From: Alphaproteobacteria bacterium
GTDB lineage: Bacteria > Pseudomonadota > Alphaproteobacteria > ATCC43930 > CGMCC-115725
DNA length: 5,759 nucleotides
Assembly: GCA_019237175.1 (NCBI GenBank)
Contig: JAFAHP010000217.1
Coordinates: forward strand, 1-5,759
Direction of reading: 5' to 3'
Shown here: in pieces, positions 1 to 5,759 of the stretch
Layout of the letters: each line of letters starts with the position of its first letter
Numbering within the stretch: position 1 is the stretch's first letter
Notes under the pieces: generated by a model
What the model was told of the DNA's origin: nothing
Databases searched by the model: none
Seen by the model: only the letters and a program-made list of their open reading frames with translations
Program-made: the position numbers and the translations under genes

Positions 1-104
1 GCCGGGTCCGGATAGCCTTGCGCTGGCTGCCAACGTGCGTCACCAGCGGGTGTCGCGGCACCGATCACCGGCGCGCCGCCGCTTCCCCCGGGAACTGCGC
101 TCAT
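1..104 (-). CDS. Partial CDS at left edge, possible SMP-30/gluconolactonase family protein (N-terminus only)
   Basis: The first 34 codons and two bases of a gene that runs off the left edge. The ATG (104-102) follows a strong Shine-Dalgarno with 6-nt spacing, which is the main reason to call it a gene. The visible peptide begins MSAVPGGSGG and ends WQPAQGYPDP; it is Gly/Ala/Pro-rich with no signal peptide or membrane segment. The end resembles the N-terminal 'YPDPA' stretch that I recall from bacterial SMP-30/gluconolactonase/LRE proteins, just ahead of their beta-propeller; these are metal-dependent sugar or aliphatic lactone hydrolases. That identification rests on a very short match and is tentative. 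It lies 120 bases downstream of the CoA-transferase on the same strand, so co-transcription is plausible. If the lactonase reading is right, it would fit a catabolic cluster. Otherwise it is an unidentified gene. Confidence 0.5.
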   Translation of the reverse strand, partial: MSAVPGGSGGAPVIGAATPAGDARWQPAQGYPDP

Positions 105-109
105 CGGCG

Positions 110-118
110 TCCCCCTTT
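110..118 (-). promoter_or_regulatory. Ribosome binding site of the left-edge gene
   Basis: On the minus strand AAAGGGGGA lies 6 bases from the ATG at 104-102. This purine-rich Shine-Dalgarno-like site supports both the reality and the start of the partial gene. Confidence 0.55.
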
Positions 119-224
119 GATCAACGCACCGCCCGGCCCGGCCAGCCCCTACCGCCGGCCGGAGTCGAGCTTGCCCCCATCTCGCGGGATCCTGCGGAGG
201 CGCTGACGCTGCCGCACGACACTT

Positions 225-1478
225 TCAGATGACTTTTTCCTCGCGCAGCTTCGCCAGTTCGTCCTTGCTGAAGCCAAGCAGTTCGCCATAGACCGTGTCC
301 GTATCGGCGCCGAGCAACGGGGAGGCGGTAATCGGCACCTTCGAACCGCTCATCTTCACCGGCCAGCCCGGCATCTTGAAATCGCCGCGCACCGGATGCT
401 TGACCGTGACAAAGATCTGGCGGCGATTGAGGTCGGGGTCGTTCGACAATTCCATCGTGTCCATGACCGCCCCCGCCGGAATGCCTTGCTCGCCGAGCCG
501 CCTCATGACCTCGAGCTTGTCGTACTGCTTGGTCCATTCAGAGAGCATTTCGTCGACCACATGGCGGTTCTTGAACCGCTCCTCCGGGCTGTCGAACCGA
601 GGATCGCCGATCAGGTCCTCGCGCCCCATCATCTTTAAGATTCGTTCCCAATGCTGCTGGTTGGCACGTGAAGTATAGATATAGCAATAGTCGTTTGCGC
701 CGCCGCCCTTACATGGGTAGGTCTCGCTCGGCGAATTGGTGCCCATGATGCTCTGGTTACCCATGCGCGGAGCAGCATGGCCCCACAGATATTGGGCGGC
801 GTAAGAGATGCGGCCGTAATTGATCACGCAATCTTGCATCGCGCATTGGATGCGCTGTCCCTCGCCGGTGAACTGGCGCTGATAGAGCGCCGCTAAAACG
901 CCGATGGCGGCGTGCAGCCCGGTGCCGGTGTCGCCAATGGTCGGACCGGGTTTGATCGGGCGGCCGTCGGGCTCGCCGGTGATCGACATGGCACCCCCGG
1001 TCGCCTGCGCAATCATGTCAAAAGCGAGGTAGTTCTTGTAGGGGCCGTCGTCGCCGAAGCCCTTGACCGAGACGTAGATGATGCGGGGGTTGATTTCGCG
1101 GACCACGTCATAGCCAAAACCCAGCCGTTCGATGACGCCAGGCGCAAAATTCTCGGCAAAGACATCGGCCTTTTCGATCAGCCCGCGCAGAATGGCGCGC
1201 CCCTTGTCGGTCTTCAGATTGGCGGTGACGCTCTTCTTGTTGGCGTTGAGCAGCATGAAGTATTGGGAATCGACGCCTTTTTTGTCGGTCGACGCTCCGC
1301 GGCCCTGCTCGCCCCTGGTCGGCTCCTCGACCTTGATCACCTCGGCGCCGAGCCATGCCAAGGTTAGGGTGCAGGATGTCCCGGCCTCGAATTGGGTCAG
1401 GTCGACGACCCGGACACCGTTCAAGGCGCCTGGCTGCACGGGGGTCCGGCCGTTTTCCGGCGTTGGGTCGTTAGGCAT
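225..1478 (-). CDS. Class III CoA-transferase (CaiB/BaiF family), formyl-CoA transferase-like
   Basis: A 417-residue cytoplasmic enzyme that should move coenzyme A from an acyl-CoA donor to a carboxylic acid. The full family fold can be followed: the N-terminal Rossmann-type CoA-binding part (GVRVVDLTQFEAG, 21-33; AWLGAEVIKVEEP, 41-53), ADVFAENFAPG (104-114), the catalytic aspartate D183 in IGDTGTG (181-187), AMQD (213-216), and the C-terminal PLLGADTD (387-394). Length matches Frc/YfdW (about 416-428), and similarity runs end to end. Several residues typical of genuine formyl-CoA:oxalate CoA-transferase differ: the position of Oxalobacter Frc Gln17 is Glu31, Trp48 is Ala62, and the four-glycine loop before the 'CKG' motif is missing. 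I therefore assign the family firmly but not the oxalate substrate. The ATG is fixed by an AGGAGG six bases upstream. No oxalyl-CoA decarboxylase gene is in the window. A dioxygenase gene lies upstream and a possible lactonase downstream, both on the same strand. Confidence 0.93.
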   Translation of the reverse strand: MPNDPTPENGRTPVQPGALNGVRVVDLTQFEAGTSCTLTLAWLGAEVIKVEEPTRGEQGRGASTDKKGVDSQYFMLLNANKKSVTANLKTDKGRAILRGLIEKADVFAENFAPGVIERLGFGYDVVREINPRIIYVSVKGFGDDGPYKNYLAFDMIAQATGGAMSITGEPDGRPIKPGPTIGDTGTGLHAAIGVLAALYQRQFTGEGQRIQCAMQDCVINYGRISYAAQYLWGHAAPRMGNQSIMGTNSPSETYPCKGGGANDYCYIYTSRANQQHWERILKMMGREDLIGDPRFDSPEERFKNRHVVDEMLSEWTKQYDKLEVMRRLGEQGIPAGAVMDTMELSNDPDLNRRQIFVTVKHPVRGDFKMPGWPVKMSGSKVPITASPLLGADTDTVYGELLGFSKDELAKLREEKVI

Positions 1479-1484
1479 AGGATT

Positions 1485-1490
1485 CCTCCT
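1485..1490 (-). promoter_or_regulatory. Ribosome binding site of the CoA-transferase
   Basis: A perfect AGGAGG on the minus strand, 6 bases before the ATG at 1478. It settles the start and suggests strong translation. Confidence 0.85.
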
Positions 1491-1672
1491 GGTCGTGTCT
1501 GATTGCCGTGGCGCGCCGACTTACCATCACTCCATCGCCGCAAGGTCTCGATACCCTATGGGCGAATGCGCCAATCGCCCCAAATTTAGCGGGAACTCTC
1601 AGCCTTCTCGGGGACAGCGTCAATGCCTTCGCGTGCATGGCTCGCATCGTGCCCTGCCCGGTCGCGGGCCTA

Positions 1673-1684
1673 AACCGGCCGGTT
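1673..1684. promoter_or_regulatory. Perfect 12-bp palindrome, possible operator
   Basis: AACCGGCCGGTT is its own reverse complement. It lies about 195 bases upstream of the CoA-transferase start, inside the non-coding gap. Dimeric regulators bind such sites, but in GC-rich DNA a CCGGCCGG core also occurs by chance. No regulator gene is in the window. A weak candidate. Confidence 0.2.
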
Positions 1685-1780
1685 CTATGCAATTCCTGGC
1701 TCACGCCACCTGCGCTGGCGAACCAAAACACGTCGATGTTCGAGCGGGGCGCCGCAACCGGCACTGCGCGGCAGATCGGC

Positions 1781-2167
1781 TCAGCGCGGGGTCGGATATT
1801 GCTCGGGGCGGTAGCCGCGCCGCATCGTGTTGAGCCTTAGCGCCACCGGATTGCCGAGCCAGACCGCGTAGCGCGAGTGGTCGTCATAGGAATTGTCGGT
1901 GAGCGGGTGAACCAGAACATCGAGCCCATCGCGGTTCAGCATCAGCCACGGCACCACGGTCTGGAACTGCGCGCTGGTAAACGTAAACCGGAATTGCGGC
2001 ACCGGGTGCGGTCCGCGCGGTTCGTCGCTCAATTCCCGGCATTCGACGCCGAGCGCGCCGGCGATGGTCTCGCGCAATTGCGCAGCGTGGGCTCGCGTCG
2101 CCGGGTCGAAGTAAACATGCGCGTGATAACCGTCGATCTTGATCGGCTCTTTGGTTGCATCGGTCAT
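1781..2167 (-). CDS. DOPA 4,5-dioxygenase family protein
   Basis: A 128-residue soluble protein of the small DOPA 4,5-dioxygenase (DODA) family, whose members cleave the ring of catechol-type substrates (extradiol cleavage) with a non-haem metal. Family landmarks are visible in order: GYHAHVYFD (13-21) with the paired histidines H15 and H17, RGPHPVPQF (51-59) with H54, WLMLNRDGLDVLVHPLT (74-90) with H87, and DDHSRYAVWLGNP (95-107) with H97. The conserved histidines are the likely metal ligands and catalytic bases. The length is close to the usual ~110-130 residues and nothing is missing. The start at 2167 is chosen because GGAGAG lies six bases upstream and the family's N-terminus begins soon after. 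The same frame is open to 2251, but that extension has no family similarity. The natural substrate in bacteria is mostly unknown; the neighbouring CoA-transferase suggests breakdown of an aromatic acid, which is inference. Confidence 0.9.
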   Translation of the reverse strand: MTDATKEPIKIDGYHAHVYFDPATRAHAAQLRETIAGALGVECRELSDEPRGPHPVPQFRFTFTSAQFQTVVPWLMLNRDGLDVLVHPLTDNSYDDHSRYAVWLGNPVALRLNTMRRGYRPEQYPTPR

Positions 2168-2173
2168 TATCGT

Positions 2174-2179
2174 CTCTCC
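2174..2179 (-). promoter_or_regulatory. Ribosome binding site of the DOPA dioxygenase-like gene
   Basis: GGAGAG on the minus strand, 6 bases before the ATG at 2167. It decides for this start over the longer open frame reaching 2251. Confidence 0.75.
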
Positions 2180-2193
2180 GTTGTCGTCTGGCG

Positions 2194-2340
2194 TCAGGCG
2201 AGCGGCAATAACTCGGCGCCATAGCCGCGGCGCCACATGGTCTCGATGCATGAGTTTGTTTGGGTGCCACAGCCACAGCGCCTAATCCGGGTGATCGCCG
2301 ACCGTGTCGCCGGGGATCGGCGGCCCTCGGAACCGCGGTT
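2194..2340 (-). pseudogene. Decayed 3' fragment of a second DOPA dioxygenase-like gene
   Basis: Just upstream of the intact dioxygenase, on the same strand, two reading frames together spell a damaged copy of its C-terminus. One frame reads GDTVGDHPD, a TAG stop (2284-2282), then ALWLWHP; this matches DNSYDDHSRYAVWLGNP of the intact protein, with the stop at the tyrosine Y100 position (TAC to TAG is one base). About 42 bases further, after an apparent one-base insertion, another frame reads ETMWRRGYGAELLPLA and stops (2196-2194), matching NTMRRGYRPEQYPTPR. By hand count about 58% of bases match over the last ~100 positions. Similarity before 2311 is doubtful, although the AACCGCG at 2340-2334 also occurs in the corresponding part of the intact gene. 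No N-terminal half was found. The alternative is that its last frame is a real 51-codon gene (ATG at 2349, weak GGA upstream). I favour a relic of a tandem duplicate. Confidence 0.5.
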
Positions 2341-2349
2341 CCTCCGCAT

Positions 2350-2578
2350 CGTTCATCCAAAATTGTCGCAGCCTCGCGGAGGCAGCGCAATAGCTTCACC
2401 GACAGCTGCGGCCATGCTGAAAGTCGACCGGCTCGGTTGCGCGCCGCCGCATTGGTACGGGCGGATAGCAGCCATCTTAAAAGGCATGTGCTGAAATTCG
2501 CGGCAACGATTGCCGGTCAGCGGTGCAGGTCATAAATCCTACGGCAAACGAAGGCTCAACGAGAGGGCGAAAGCGCAT
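2350..2578. other. Divergent intergenic region upstream of the MFS gene
   Basis: About 230 bases between the dioxygenase fragment (minus) and the MFS start (plus). I see no gene with recognisable similarity. It should hold the promoter of the rightward operon, and possibly that of the leftward dioxygenase gene, though the latter could also lie within the pseudogene stretch. Confidence 0.5.
2510..2538 (+). promoter_or_regulatory. Candidate sigma-70-type promoter for the rightward operon
   Basis: TTGCCG (2510-2515) and TAAATC (2533-2538) are separated by 17 bases, 41 bases before the MFS start codon. The -35 box is a fair match (4 of 6) and the -10 is poor (3 of 6), so this is only a candidate. 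If it is real, the TTG at 2510 cannot be the translation start. Confidence 0.22.
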
Positions 2579-3829
2579 ATGACGGCTGAAGCGGCGGCTA
2601 TCCGGGCGATTGGCAAGAGCGGCGAAATTCGCGCCGTCGGGTTGGTATCGTCGGCGCATTTTGTCAGTCATTTTCACCTGATGGTGGTCCCGCCGCTGTT
2701 CGCGCTGCTGACCAAGCGCTGGGGCGTGGACTTTGTGCATATGGGATTAGCCTTGACCGTATACGCAATCGTTTCGGTCGCGGCGCAGATGCCGATGGGC
2801 TACATGGCCGATCGCTTCGGTTCGCGCAAATTGCTGATCGGGGCGCTGTTCCTGGGCGGCGCGTCGCTTGCCTCGATCGGCATCGTCGACCGCTATTATT
2901 GGCTCCTCGTCGCGTCCGGGTTGTCGGGTATCGCCGGCGCCGTCTACCACCCGGCCGATTATGCGATCCTGTCAGCGCGAGTGACCCCGACAAGGATCGG
3001 CCGCGCATTTTCGGTTCACACTTTCGCCGGTATGCTGGGTAACGCGCTGGCGCCACTGACGATGTTGGCGCTGGTCCCGCGACTGGGAATTCCGGGCGCT
3101 TTGATCATGGCCGGTCTGATCGGTCCGTTGGTGGCGCTGCCACTGATCTGGGCGCCGGCGATCGAAGGCCATACCTTGGCCGATGTAGAGCCTTCGGGCC
3201 GCCACAGCGAGAGCAAACCCCGCGACCGGGTCACGGTCTTTACGCCCGCGATTCTCGGCATGATGGTGTTCTTTATTGTTCTCAGTCTCTCGTCAAGCGG
3301 GCTGACCAATTTCTCGGTGCCAGCGCTGATGCACGGCTATGGTTTGCCGTTTGCGACGGCAAACCTGGCGCTGACCGTGTACCTGACGGCAACGGCATTG
3401 GGCGTTTTGAGTGGCGGATTTGTCGCCGACTTGACGCGCCGCCATGGTGAAGTGGCGGCCATCGGATTTACGATAAACGCGATGCTGATCCTGCAGATCG
3501 CGCTGTTCGGGCTTGGTCCCGGATTGGTCGTTCTGGTGATGGGGTTCGCGGGGTTCCTGTCGGGCATCATCCAGCCGTCGCGCGACATGCTGGTCCGCGC
3601 CGCCGCCCCCGCCGGGGCGATCGGGCGGGCCTTTGGCGTCGTCACGATCGGTTTCAGCATCGGCGGCACATTCGGGCCGATGCTATTCGGCTGGATCCTC
3701 GATCGTGGTGCGGCTCACTGGATTTTCGGCGTCAGCGTCGTGTTTATGCTATTAACCGTCGTCGTGGCGCTGATCGGCGACCGGCAGATGGCAGGACGAC
3801 GCGCCGCAAGGCCCGCAGCCAGCGGGTAG
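2579..3829 (+). CDS. Major facilitator superfamily transporter
   Basis: A 416-residue inner-membrane secondary transporter with about twelve hydrophobic helices in two six-helix halves, joined by a charged cytoplasmic loop (about 193-219, GRHSESKPRDR). The classic MFS motif A between helices 2 and 3 is GYMADRFGSRK (74-84), with a weaker counterpart GGFVADLTRRHG (279-290) in the second half. Helix 1 carries AHFVSHFHLMVVPPL (26-40) and helix 4 ends in AVYHPADYAILS (121-132), a pattern like the fosmidomycin-resistance (Fsr) type of MFS protein. QPSRDMLVR (332-340) is a further feature of this group. The substrate is unknown. The ATG at 2579 is chosen over a TTG at 2510 because the extra 23 residues are polar and unlike the family; the upstream GAGAGGG is 11 bases away, a little far. 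The next gene begins 33 bases after the stop, suggesting an operon. The gene is divergent from the catabolic cluster, so a role in taking up or exporting its substrate is possible but unproven. Confidence 0.92.
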   Translation: MTAEAAAIRAIGKSGEIRAVGLVSSAHFVSHFHLMVVPPLFALLTKRWGVDFVHMGLALTVYAIVSVAAQMPMGYMADRFGSRKLLIGALFLGGASLASIGIVDRYYWLLVASGLSGIAGAVYHPADYAILSARVTPTRIGRAFSVHTFAGMLGNALAPLTMLALVPRLGIPGALIMAGLIGPLVALPLIWAPAIEGHTLADVEPSGRHSESKPRDRVTVFTPAILGMMVFFIVLSLSSSGLTNFSVPALMHGYGLPFATANLALTVYLTATALGVLSGGFVADLTRRHGEVAAIGFTINAMLILQIALFGLGPGLVVLVMGFAGFLSGIIQPSRDMLVRAAAPAGAIGRAFGVVTIGFSIGGTFGPMLFGWILDRGAAHWIFGVSVVFMLLTVVVALIGDRQMAGRRAARPAASG

Positions 3830-3862
3830 CCCCACGGTCATGCTTTTGCGCTGCGGTTCCTG

Positions 3863-5023
3863 ATGCGCCGCGAGACCCCATTCCCGCAAGGGCTGAGCCA
3901 GATCCAAGCACCGCTGCCGGCAGCGCGGCAGAGCGACGAGGCCCGCGAATTGCCGCCTCTCCCCGGGGCGCACCGGGATCTGGTTCGTACCGTTCTTGCG
4001 GTGCTGTTTCTCGGCGGGCTGATCGCCGCCTCGTTTTGGATTTTATGGCCGTTTGTGCCGGCCACGATCTGGGCCACGACCTTGGTGGTCGCGACCTGGC
4101 CGATCATGTTGCGGGTACAGCGCCGGTTGTGGAACCGCCGTGCGCTCGCGGTTACGGTCATGACACTGGCGCTGCTCATCGTCTTCGTCGCGCCGTTTTG
4201 GCTCGCGTTTGCGACAATTGCCCAGAACTTCGATACCCTTGTCGGCTGGGGCAACACCATCGTCACATTCAGAGTGCCGCCGCCGCCGGACTGGCTCAAC
4301 GATCTGCCCCTGTTCAGCAGCCAGATCATTGGGTTATGGCAAAAGGTGCAGGCCAGCGGCATCGACGAACTTGCGGCCAAGGCCGGTCCCTATGCGGGGG
4401 GAGTGGCGGGCTGGCTGGTCGGAGCGCTCGGTGGTCTTGGCATCACCATCGTGCAATTGTTGCTGACCTTGGTGATCGCGGCCATCCTGTATGCGGGCGG
4501 CGACCGCGCCGAAGTCATGGCCGAGCGTTTTGGGCACCGGCTTGCCGGCGCTCGCGGCCGCGAAGCGGTGCGGCTCGCGGGGCAAGCAACCCGCAGTGTC
4601 GCACTCGGCGTCGTCGTCACCGCGCTGGTGCAATCGATGATGACCGGGGCCGGTTTGGCCGCCGCCGGTGTGCCTTTGCCCGGGGTGCTGACCGCCGTCA
4701 CCTTCATCTTGTGCATCGCCCAGCTCGGACCCGGCTTGGTGTTGATCCCGGCGGTCGTGTGGGTTTTTTGGAGCAGTCATCCTGGTTGGGGAACGGCACT
4801 CCTGGTGTGGTCGATCATCGTCATCGGGATGGACAACGTCGTACGTCCGCTGCTGATGCGGAAGGTGCGCTTGCCGCTGGTGCTGCTGCTGGCCGGGGTC
4901 ATCGGCGGGCTCATCGCCTTTGGTCTGGTCGGCGTGTTTCTCGGCCCGGTCGTGCTCGCCGTCGCCTACACCCTGCTGCAGGCTTGGCTCGCAGAAGATC
5001 CCAATCCGGACGAAGCAGCCTGA
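3863..5023 (+). CDS. AI-2E family (YdiK-like) membrane transporter
   Basis: A 386-residue integral membrane protein of the AI-2E transporter family, closest in style to E. coli YdiK. After a polar, proline-rich N-terminus (1-40) come hydrophobic segments at about 42-61, 62-82 (FVPATIWATTLVVATWP) and 95-118, a soluble stretch (119-185), then further segments from 186 to the end. Family hallmarks are the glycine-rich stretch TGAGLAAAGVPLPGVLTAV (261-279), the AQLGPGLVLIPAV segment (286-298), DNVVRPLLMRK (324-334) and GGLIAFGLVGVFLGPVV (348-364). Members include the autoinducer-2 exporter TqsA and Na+/H+ antiporters. YdiK itself has no settled substrate, so quorum-signal export should not be assumed. 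The ATG at 3863 lacks a clear Shine-Dalgarno; with only 33 bases after the MFS stop, translation may be coupled. No better start lies further in before the first helix. Confidence 0.92.
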   Translation: MRRETPFPQGLSQIQAPLPAARQSDEARELPPLPGAHRDLVRTVLAVLFLGGLIAASFWILWPFVPATIWATTLVVATWPIMLRVQRRLWNRRALAVTVMTLALLIVFVAPFWLAFATIAQNFDTLVGWGNTIVTFRVPPPPDWLNDLPLFSSQIIGLWQKVQASGIDELAAKAGPYAGGVAGWLVGALGGLGITIVQLLLTLVIAAILYAGGDRAEVMAERFGHRLAGARGREAVRLAGQATRSVALGVVVTALVQSMMTGAGLAAAGVPLPGVLTAVTFILCIAQLGPGLVLIPAVVWVFWSSHPGWGTALLVWSIIVIGMDNVVRPLLMRKVRLPLVLLLAGVIGGLIAFGLVGVFLGPVVLAVAYTLLQAWLAEDPNPDEAA

Positions 5024-5080
5024 CGGAACGCGGTCGGGGTTGGGCCCGCCACCCTGAGCGCGCCGTCAGCCGGCAATTTC

Positions 5081-5086
5081 GAGGGG
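5081..5086 (+). promoter_or_regulatory. Ribosome binding site of the RMND1-like gene
   Basis: GAGGGG lies 4 bases before the ATG at 5091 (6 bases if only GAGG pairs). It supports this start for the right-edge gene. Confidence 0.65.
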
Positions 5087-5090
5087 CGAA

Positions 5091-5759
5091 ATGAATTCGG
5101 ACAATAGGTCGGGGCCGCCGATAGCGGCCGGGGCGGCGCATTCGCCCGCGCCGCCGCTCGAGGCAAGCGCCCCGGACACCCTGTTGGCGCGCGCGTTGCT
5201 GTTGGGCGAGAGGATCGACACCCGGCTCGATCGCGGTAGCTCGCTCGGCATCGCACCATTGACCCTCAATCTCGCCGGCGGCGGCATCGCGGTGCTGTTT
5301 CGCTATGGGGCGGTCGTGCTGTTTGGGGCGAAGAGTGCGGCAATGGACGCTTTTGTCGAGGGGTTGGGATCCTCGGTGGTCGGCGCCTTCCCGCAGCCGG
5401 AGCAGGACGAAGCGGCGCTTCTGATCTGCAGCGACAGCGAGCAGCCGATCGACCAAGCCGGCAACCTCATCCTGCGCGATCGCTCGATCGAAAGGTTGCA
5501 GCTCGTGGCCGACATCCTCGCCAAGAGCTTGGTGCTATCGCATTACGAAACGCGGATCGCCGACCTTTTCGACCGTATCGAGCCGCTCGCGGTCACCCTG
5601 CGCGAGAAAGGGCGCGCCGGGGCCGCCGGTCAAGAATTGCTGCGCCACATCGGCGACGTGCTGCTGATTCAGCAAAAGATGGTCGGCCGCGTCGGCACCT
5701 CGGAAACCCCGGAGCTGTTGTGGGAACACCCCGAGCTCGACCGCTTCTACCTGCGGCTC
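5091..5759 (+). CDS. RMND1/Rmd1 (DUF155) family protein, partial at right edge
   Basis: An open frame of 223 codons with no stop before the window ends, so the C-terminus is missing. After a disordered Pro/Ala-rich leader (1-28) it has LLARALLLGERIDTR (31-45), then GGGIAVLFRYGAVVLFG (63-79), the short beta-rich element typical of DUF155. AALLICSDS (108-116) and NLILRDRSIERLQLVADILAKS (125-146) follow, then a mostly helical part (147-223) with VLSHYETRIADLF, LRHIGDVLLIQQKM and LLWEHPELDRFYLRL. The order and wording match the bacterial and mitochondrial RMND1/Rmd1/Sif2 family. In eukaryotes these proteins support mitochondrial translation or membrane organisation; the bacterial role is unknown. 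Known members usually end in a coiled-coil part and one or two membrane helices, which would lie beyond the edge. The gene follows the AI-2E gene by 67 bases on the same strand with no obvious terminator between, so co-transcription is likely. Confidence 0.85.
   Translation, partial: MNSDNRSGPPIAAGAAHSPAPPLEASAPDTLLARALLLGERIDTRLDRGSSLGIAPLTLNLAGGGIAVLFRYGAVVLFGAKSAAMDAFVEGLGSSVVGAFPQPEQDEAALLICSDSEQPIDQAGNLILRDRSIERLQLVADILAKSLVLSHYETRIADLFDRIEPLAVTLREKGRAGAAGQELLRHIGDVLLIQQKMVGRVGTSETPELLWEHPELDRFYLRL

Larger units (their letters stand above)
1479..1780. other. 302-base gap between dioxygenase and CoA-transferase genes
   Basis: No convincing gene was found. A 97-codon minus-strand open frame spans most of it and overlaps the CoA-transferase start by 8 bases, but it has no recognisable domain and no clear Shine-Dalgarno. 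The gap holds a perfect 12-base palindrome (1673-1684) and a weak 6-base stem (1560-1565 with 1575-1580). It is long for a within-operon spacer, so a separate promoter for the CoA-transferase is likely, but I could not pick out a convincing -35/-10 pair. Confidence 0.6.

Noticed and set aside
138..162. GC-rich inverted repeat (CCGGCC at 138-143 with GGCCGG at 157-162) as a terminator after the CoA-transferase gene
   Set aside because: The stem is only 6 bp with a 13-base loop and no T-run follows it on the minus strand. Such repeats are expected by chance at this GC content.
912..1367. Long open frames opposite the CoA-transferase on the plus strand
   Set aside because: They are mirror images of a strongly coding minus-strand gene with high GC at third positions and carry no domain of their own.
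1560..1580. Inverted repeat GGGCGA/TCGCCC with a 9-base loop as a terminator or operator
   Set aside because: The stem is short, there is no T-run on either strand, and it bears no clear relation to a promoter.
1471..1764. 97-codon minus-strand open frame between the dioxygenase and CoA-transferase genes
   Set aside because: It has no recognisable domain, no clear Shine-Dalgarno and an irregular composition, and it overlaps the well-supported start of the CoA-transferase. Open frames of this size are common by chance in GC-rich DNA.
2194..2349. 51-codon minus-strand open frame with a CGCG...C cysteine cluster, considered as a small peptide gene
   Set aside because: Its C-terminal part is better explained as the frameshifted end of a dioxygenase copy. 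The ribosome site is weak and its first half is Arg/Ser-rich without any known match.
3863..5023. Reading the AI-2E family gene as a quorum-sensing signal exporter
   Set aside because: The family name reflects one member. YdiK-like proteins have no established substrate, and no quorum-sensing gene is nearby.

Overview
The window looks like chromosomal DNA of a high-GC proteobacterium, most likely an alphaproteobacterium. The reasons are the GC-rich third codon positions, the style of the CoA-transferase, MFS and AI-2E proteins, and the dense gene packing. That assignment is an inference from composition and protein style. No rRNA, tRNA, CRISPR array, insertion sequence, phage gene or replication origin was seen.

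Left half (about 1-2350), all genes on the minus strand. Reading in the direction of transcription there is a decayed 3' fragment of a DOPA-dioxygenase-like gene (2340-2194), then an intact small DOPA 4,5-dioxygenase family gene (2167-1781), then a class III (formyl-CoA transferase-like) CoA-transferase (1478-225). Last comes the first 34 codons of a gene running off the left edge (104-1), whose N-terminus weakly resembles SMP-30/gluconolactonase proteins. Three of the starts have clear Shine-Dalgarno sequences. A ring-cleaving-type dioxygenase, a CoA-transferase and perhaps a lactonase on one strand suggest a small catabolic cluster for an aromatic or organic acid, but the substrate cannot be read from the sequence. 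A 302-base gap separates the dioxygenase from the CoA-transferase, so they need not share one transcript.

Right half (about 2510-5759), all genes on the plus strand. A 12-TM major facilitator transporter (2579-3829) is followed after 33 bases by an AI-2E/YdiK-type membrane protein (3863-5023). After another 67 bases comes an RMND1/Rmd1 (DUF155) family gene, open at the right edge (5091->5759). The spacing fits a three-gene operon divergent from the catabolic genes.

I do not see a clearly new biological system. The points most worth a second look are the broken second copy of the dioxygenase C-terminus just upstream of the intact gene, and the CoA-transferase lacking several residues that define true formyl-CoA:oxalate CoA-transferases.
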